Of a stretch of DNA of 64,000 bases, positions 60,251 to 64,000 are shown in pieces. The DNA is from Sipunculus nudus (Eukaryota; Annelida; Sipuncula; Golfingiida; Sipunculidae): positions 7,835,579-7,899,578 of the forward strand of contig CM049307.1 in the NCBI GenBank assembly GCA_026874595.1, given 5' to 3'. Position 1 is the first letter of the stretch. The number at the start of each line of letters is the position of its first letter. The position numbers and the translations under genes were made by a program. The notes under the pieces are model-generated. The model saw nothing but the letters and a program-made list of their open reading frames with translations. It was not told the DNA's origin and searched no databases.

Positions 60251-61109
60251 AATTGTATTTCTAGTTCTTCTTGAAGTAGTCTGGAAATGTCAATTCATAT
60301 ATCATTCATATACCTTGGTCATATCCATCCTGGAGCAACAGAAATAAAATGCATGTGAATTGGTTATTATATCTCCAGATTGAGTGTCCACTTTGTGTCA
60401 TATCGGTTAATAGAAAATCCTGTTTATTGTCACATAAATCTGAAATCCCAAACAATTTCCCATCTAAACAATGGTAAATCTGACCCTTTAATATCATATA
60501 ATGGTATATTGTCATAATCCAGTTTATTGTCATGCTTGGTACCCTTGGCAGTCATACCAGTTGTAGTTAATATCAAATCAAACGCGGACATGGTGAACAA
60601 CGAGGCCAAGAGCCTGTAATTGGCGTATCAAACGATCACATCTCCTGCCTGATAGCGGCTGGCAAGTGTAGTGATGCATGCGGGTCACTCCCTGTCACTT
60701 AGCTAATTAACGTCTTAAGATACCGAGGTAATCCAGATCATTGCGTTTCTTTGTACTTTAACAAGGGCAATGTTTGCCATCACATGTCATGCATAATGAA
60801 CTCTTGGCCTTTGCAAGGCTGCGGTTTACACGGTGACGTTTCGCCAAGATGATATGAAACAAGACCAGAAGGGTCCATGAAAAGCTGGAAGTTTTGTGAA
60901 CATTGAAGGAGATACCGGGCCCAAAACCTCAATCGCTGGGAAACTTCAGAATGTTGACAATGGCTGTATGATGCCCACTCCCCAAACAGTCCTAACATAA
61001 AGACTATCATGGAAGGTTGAGTCATTAATAAGATATTTGGAAAATAAGGCGCAATAGTTGGAGAAAAAAATAGTTTGCCTACACATAACGTAATAACCGT
61101 GCCGCATAT

Positions 61110-61905
61110 TTCCAGACATTTGACCTCATGACCGCTGCAGCGTTCGTTTCCGGAGAACTCCTCTGAGACTACTGGACTGATTTTTCCAAAACTTACACCA
61201 ATTATCAGGTCACATGTGAACTGGTGCCTAACCAATTGGCCTTGACCTCTGACCTTTCCTCTCTGCCCAGCGTCCATTTGTGTGTCTGTTTCCACACATA
61301 AACCCCCATATCTCGGGGTTTAAAAATCTCCATTTTTGCACAGTGTCCATCTGTTTGTCTGCCTTGGGTTAAAATCACTCATATCTCTGCAGTGGTTTGA
61401 CCAAATTACCTGTAATTCGGCATGTGTATACATCCTGGATAGCTTTCTTAATTTTATGACATTTGGCGCCATGCAGCTTCATTCACATTCACGCTGCAGA
61501 CATTAATGCTTATATCTCCGGACTCGTTTGACCAAACAGGAAAAAAAATTTACACAAATGTAGCCCTTGGATAGCTTAATAACATACACAAAAATGGTGG
61601 CGCCACCTGCAGCCATTTTTGCACAGCGTCCATCTGTTTGTCTGCTGTTGGATAAAATCACTCATATCTCTGCAGTGGTTTGACTTTTCCACATGCAATT
61701 TTGCATGTGTATACATCTTGGATAGTTTCTCGTTCAGATAGCAGGTGGCACCACCTACAATCATATTTACATGGCAGACATCCATTCTAATATGTAACAC
61801 ATGTTACTCTATTTCCCCTTGCCACTCAAACCATGCCTCACTTCACCCGTCCTACTCTGATTTTGGTGGATACACGTAGTCACTTGTCGACTACTCGTAT
61901 TCTAG
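61110..61905 (+). mobile_element. Family C' HINE-like element, 5'-degraded copy
   Basis: It shares with 4024-6296 the phrases 'ctgacctttcctctctgccc', 'gcacagcgtccatctgttt', 'ggtggcgccacctgcagcca' and the 3' end 'ctctgattttgg.ggataca', hairpin AGTC-acttgtc-GACT and CTAG (61902-61905). The left end is not clear. Confidence 0.7.
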
Positions 61906-61920
61906 TTTAAGCATGCACCA

Positions 61921-62160
61921 CCGACATGACAGTAAGCGGGCTTGACTGTACTATGGTTTTGATATGGTCACATTGCCACAGACATTGCCTCCCTCTTGTG
62001 AGGGAGATAACTCTTGAAGGGTTGGACTGATCTTTTTTCAAATTTCCAAGTGCATACATATAGGCCAGAAGACGAAGCTTATATAAAATGTGGTCATTAT
62101 CTGTACTCTGAGAATGACCCCTAACTTTCTGTGGAAAACTCAAAGATAGTTTTATCATTT
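61921..62160 (+). mobile_element. Family C-like element, 5' fragment
   Basis: It carries 'ttgactgtactatggttttg', a 'gagggagataactc' phrase, 'catacatataggccagaaga' and 'cgaagcttat', which parallel the first 250 bp of C1. It lacks the usual left terminus and any right end. Confidence 0.5.
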
Positions 62161-62599
62161 GTCCTACCTTTAAAAGATCATTCTTGACTTGTGATGAGAA
62201 TTAAACATACCTATTAAAGGTGTCTTATTTTATTTAACTCCGCTAGAAAACCATGTATCTGACATATTTGTCCTGACTTTGGAACCTGTATGCTATAACC
62301 AGGTGTGAGACAGGATTAACGGCATTTACCATAAACATTGCCATTTTTAATTGCTTTTTCGTCATTTTCAAACTGGGTTAGTATGTGCTTGGGGGAAAAC
62401 AACAACAAGCCATATAGGACAAAGCAGGCATTTCAGACCCGGCATTACCTGGCTGGTTTACAACTTCATACAGTTAGGTCGGGTAGATATGATGTCCCAA
62501 TGGACCTTTCATGTGCCGTGAGTGCAAAACACTAGGTTATTTGGGTTGCGAGTGCAACGCACTTGTAGGGGGCTCTTTAACTGTTTTTCCGTTATGGCC

Positions 62600-62745
62600 A
62601 TATACACATCTATTTCAGGTAAATATAACATGTATCTCAGGAATGGTTAAAGCTATTGGCCTGAATTTTTGCACAGCCACAGATCATGCATAAATTCATT
62701 GCATACATAAGACAGGTGGCACCACTGATAATCATTTTTTGTGCC
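62600..62745 (+). mobile_element. Family A/C' module fragment
   Basis: A single module with 'atgtatctcaggaatggtt', 'cctgaatttttgcaca', 'acaggtggcaccac' and 'aatcattttttgtg'. No termini are present. Confidence 0.45.
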
Positions 62746-63129
62746 TGTTCTTCATGTTTAGTTGCATCTATTTACACAAGACACCTTTGGATCCTGAATT
62801 ATCATCTCAGCCAATCCAAAGCGAAAGCATGTCACACAAAATACCACACACTTGAGGGATTGTTAGGGGTACGGGGGATTATTTGTGCCTCTGAGCCCTT
62901 GTTCAAATACAACCCTTACCTACATGCAAACACCACCGCTGTAACATTATTAAATGAATACAGTACCAGTACATGACTGTTAAAAACCTTTATAAACCTC
63001 TGCTCATAAAATATACCACTACTAATAATATTGTAAATATACAATATTATAATATAATAATATACAGACAAGCATAAAATATTACCTACAGATATAGATG
63101 GTCTAAAAATGGAAGAATATTAGAACTTT

Positions 63130-64000
63130 TTTTAGCTCAGCTGACTATAAGTCATCTGAGCTATAGTTGTGGTCCATTGTCCGTCGTCCGTCTGTCCGTC
63201 TGTCTGTCTGTCCGTCCGTCTGTCTGGATGTCCGTCCGTAAGACTGGCACGTTTCAACACCGTTGGACCTACGAATCTAAAATTCAGCATACAGTTAGAT
63301 GTCCCAAAAATCTCCTATGATGCCCAAAATTGGGTCAGTAGGACTTCATTCCTTCGAGATATTAAGGAAAAACCTCAATTTTTTATTAGAAATCTATTTT
63401 CACACTTCAGGACTGCCTAATATAAAAACCACTCCTCTGATTTTCTTCATATCTACCATAAATATTCCTCTATATAGTTCCTATGTACATGCCAGATATT
63501 AAGTCAGTATTATATAATTTAAAAAAGTTATGGGCCCAAACATAATGGACTTTGTAAAAAAATCAGGAAGATATTTGGTCACTTAAGACCAAAAGTGTTA
63601 AAGGTAGGGACTTTTTTCCAGTAATACAACTTTAATTAATCAAAATTTAATTGTATACCAAAAATTAGATCAAAATCTGTTAATTTTTTTTTAAATATTG
63701 GCAAATATATAAAATTGGTACCGTAAATTTTGCCCAACTTTGGCCACGGCACGTTTTTTCCTGTAAGTACTGTGGATTTAATTTTCACAGCATGTATAAA
63801 TACGGATTTAATCTGTTAAAATCTGAAATTTGAAAATAAAAGCTGCAAAATTAGGCTAGTTATTGAATTTTTTTGGAGGCTCTTGTTGTATTCCCTTACA
63901 TTGTCAAGCAGTCCACTTTTGATGACTGTAGGTCATTCAGTGCACATATCTATGCTCCCCAGGCTGTTGGCATAATTTTAAATGTCCCCAAAATCTCCTA
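63130..64000 (+). mobile_element. Family B element, 5' part, cut by window edge
   Basis: It starts 'ttttagctcagctgactata' followed by a (TCCG/TCTG)n stretch (about 63179-63238), as in B copies at 16961 and 18751. It then reads 'gttggacctacgaatct' and repeats 'gatgtccc.aaaatctccta' at about 63299 and 63980, which suggests two modules of about 680 bp. The element runs past the window. Confidence 0.65.

Larger units (their letters stand above)
59477..64000 (+). other. P4HA: Start of P4HA intron 6b-7 (continues past window)
   Basis: No catalytic-domain exon (RYHxGNRNP, HxD, or the 2-oxoglutarate lysine region) is found up to 64000. The stretch holds fragments of HINE-like families listed below. 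Also seen is a GC-richer single-copy patch at about 60555-60740. An antisense frame of about 170 codons (60780-61295) overlaps family C' repeat sequence and is not called. Confidence 0.65.

Noticed and set aside
60780-61295. 171-codon antisense frame
   Set aside because: Its start region is family C' repeat wording ('ctgacctttcctctctgccc' on the + strand), it has no family likeness, and composition is that of the surrounding intron.
59477-64000. Search for P4HA catalytic-domain exons
   Set aside because: No frame with the conserved RYHxGNRNP, HxD or second-histidine regions was found; the rest of the gene must lie beyond the window.

Overview
This is a eukaryotic window: short exons with GT/AG borders sit in long AT-rich introns, and no prokaryotic gene organisation is visible. 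The only recognisable gene is the 5' half of a collagen prolyl 4-hydroxylase alpha subunit (P4HA) on the + strand, so the source is an animal. Intron and intergenic DNA are crowded with non-autonomous elements that carry subterminal inverted repeats, inner tandem modules and a short hairpin just before the 3' end. That architecture resembles Helentron-associated (HINE/'pearl'-like) elements known from bivalves, so a mollusc, probably a bivalve, is my best guess (inference, not proven).

Layout. 1-1763: end of an unidentified upstream gene, with one probable last coding exon at 1492-1763. 1865-6490: a family A element with a family C' element nested in it (4024-6296). 6491-12170: AT-rich spacer with no gene. 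12170-12958: CpG-richer P4HA promoter/5' UTR. 12959-13149: P4HA exon 1. 13150-44632: a 31.5 kb first intron, more than half of it repeats (C1, a B cluster, C2, inverted A2, compound A3, a foldback element with 275-bp arms, a 42/46-bp minisatellite, and C3, which ends 22 bp before exon 2). 44633-58140: exons 2, 3, 4a, 4b, 5a, 5b and 6. 59414-59476: a small cassette exon 6b. The exons for the catalytic 2-oxoglutarate/Fe(II) domain are not present, so the gene runs past the right edge.

The main biological result is that the peptide-substrate-binding (TPR) domain is encoded by two consecutive pairs of duplicated exons: 4a/4b (161 nt each) and 5a/5b (52 nt each). Lengths and phases match within each pair. 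Including both members, or neither, gives a premature stop in every combination I translated. Splicing is therefore predicted to be mutually exclusive at both pairs, giving up to four versions of the collagen-binding groove. Exons 4a and 4b differ at tyrosine positions known to line that groove in the human enzyme. Vertebrate P4HA1 also has a mutually exclusive exon pair, but as I recall it lies in the catalytic half, so this arrangement looks distinct.

A 3.8 kb satellite of 30-bp units, containing two 960-bp higher-order copies that read as identical, fills most of the intron between exons 5b and 6.
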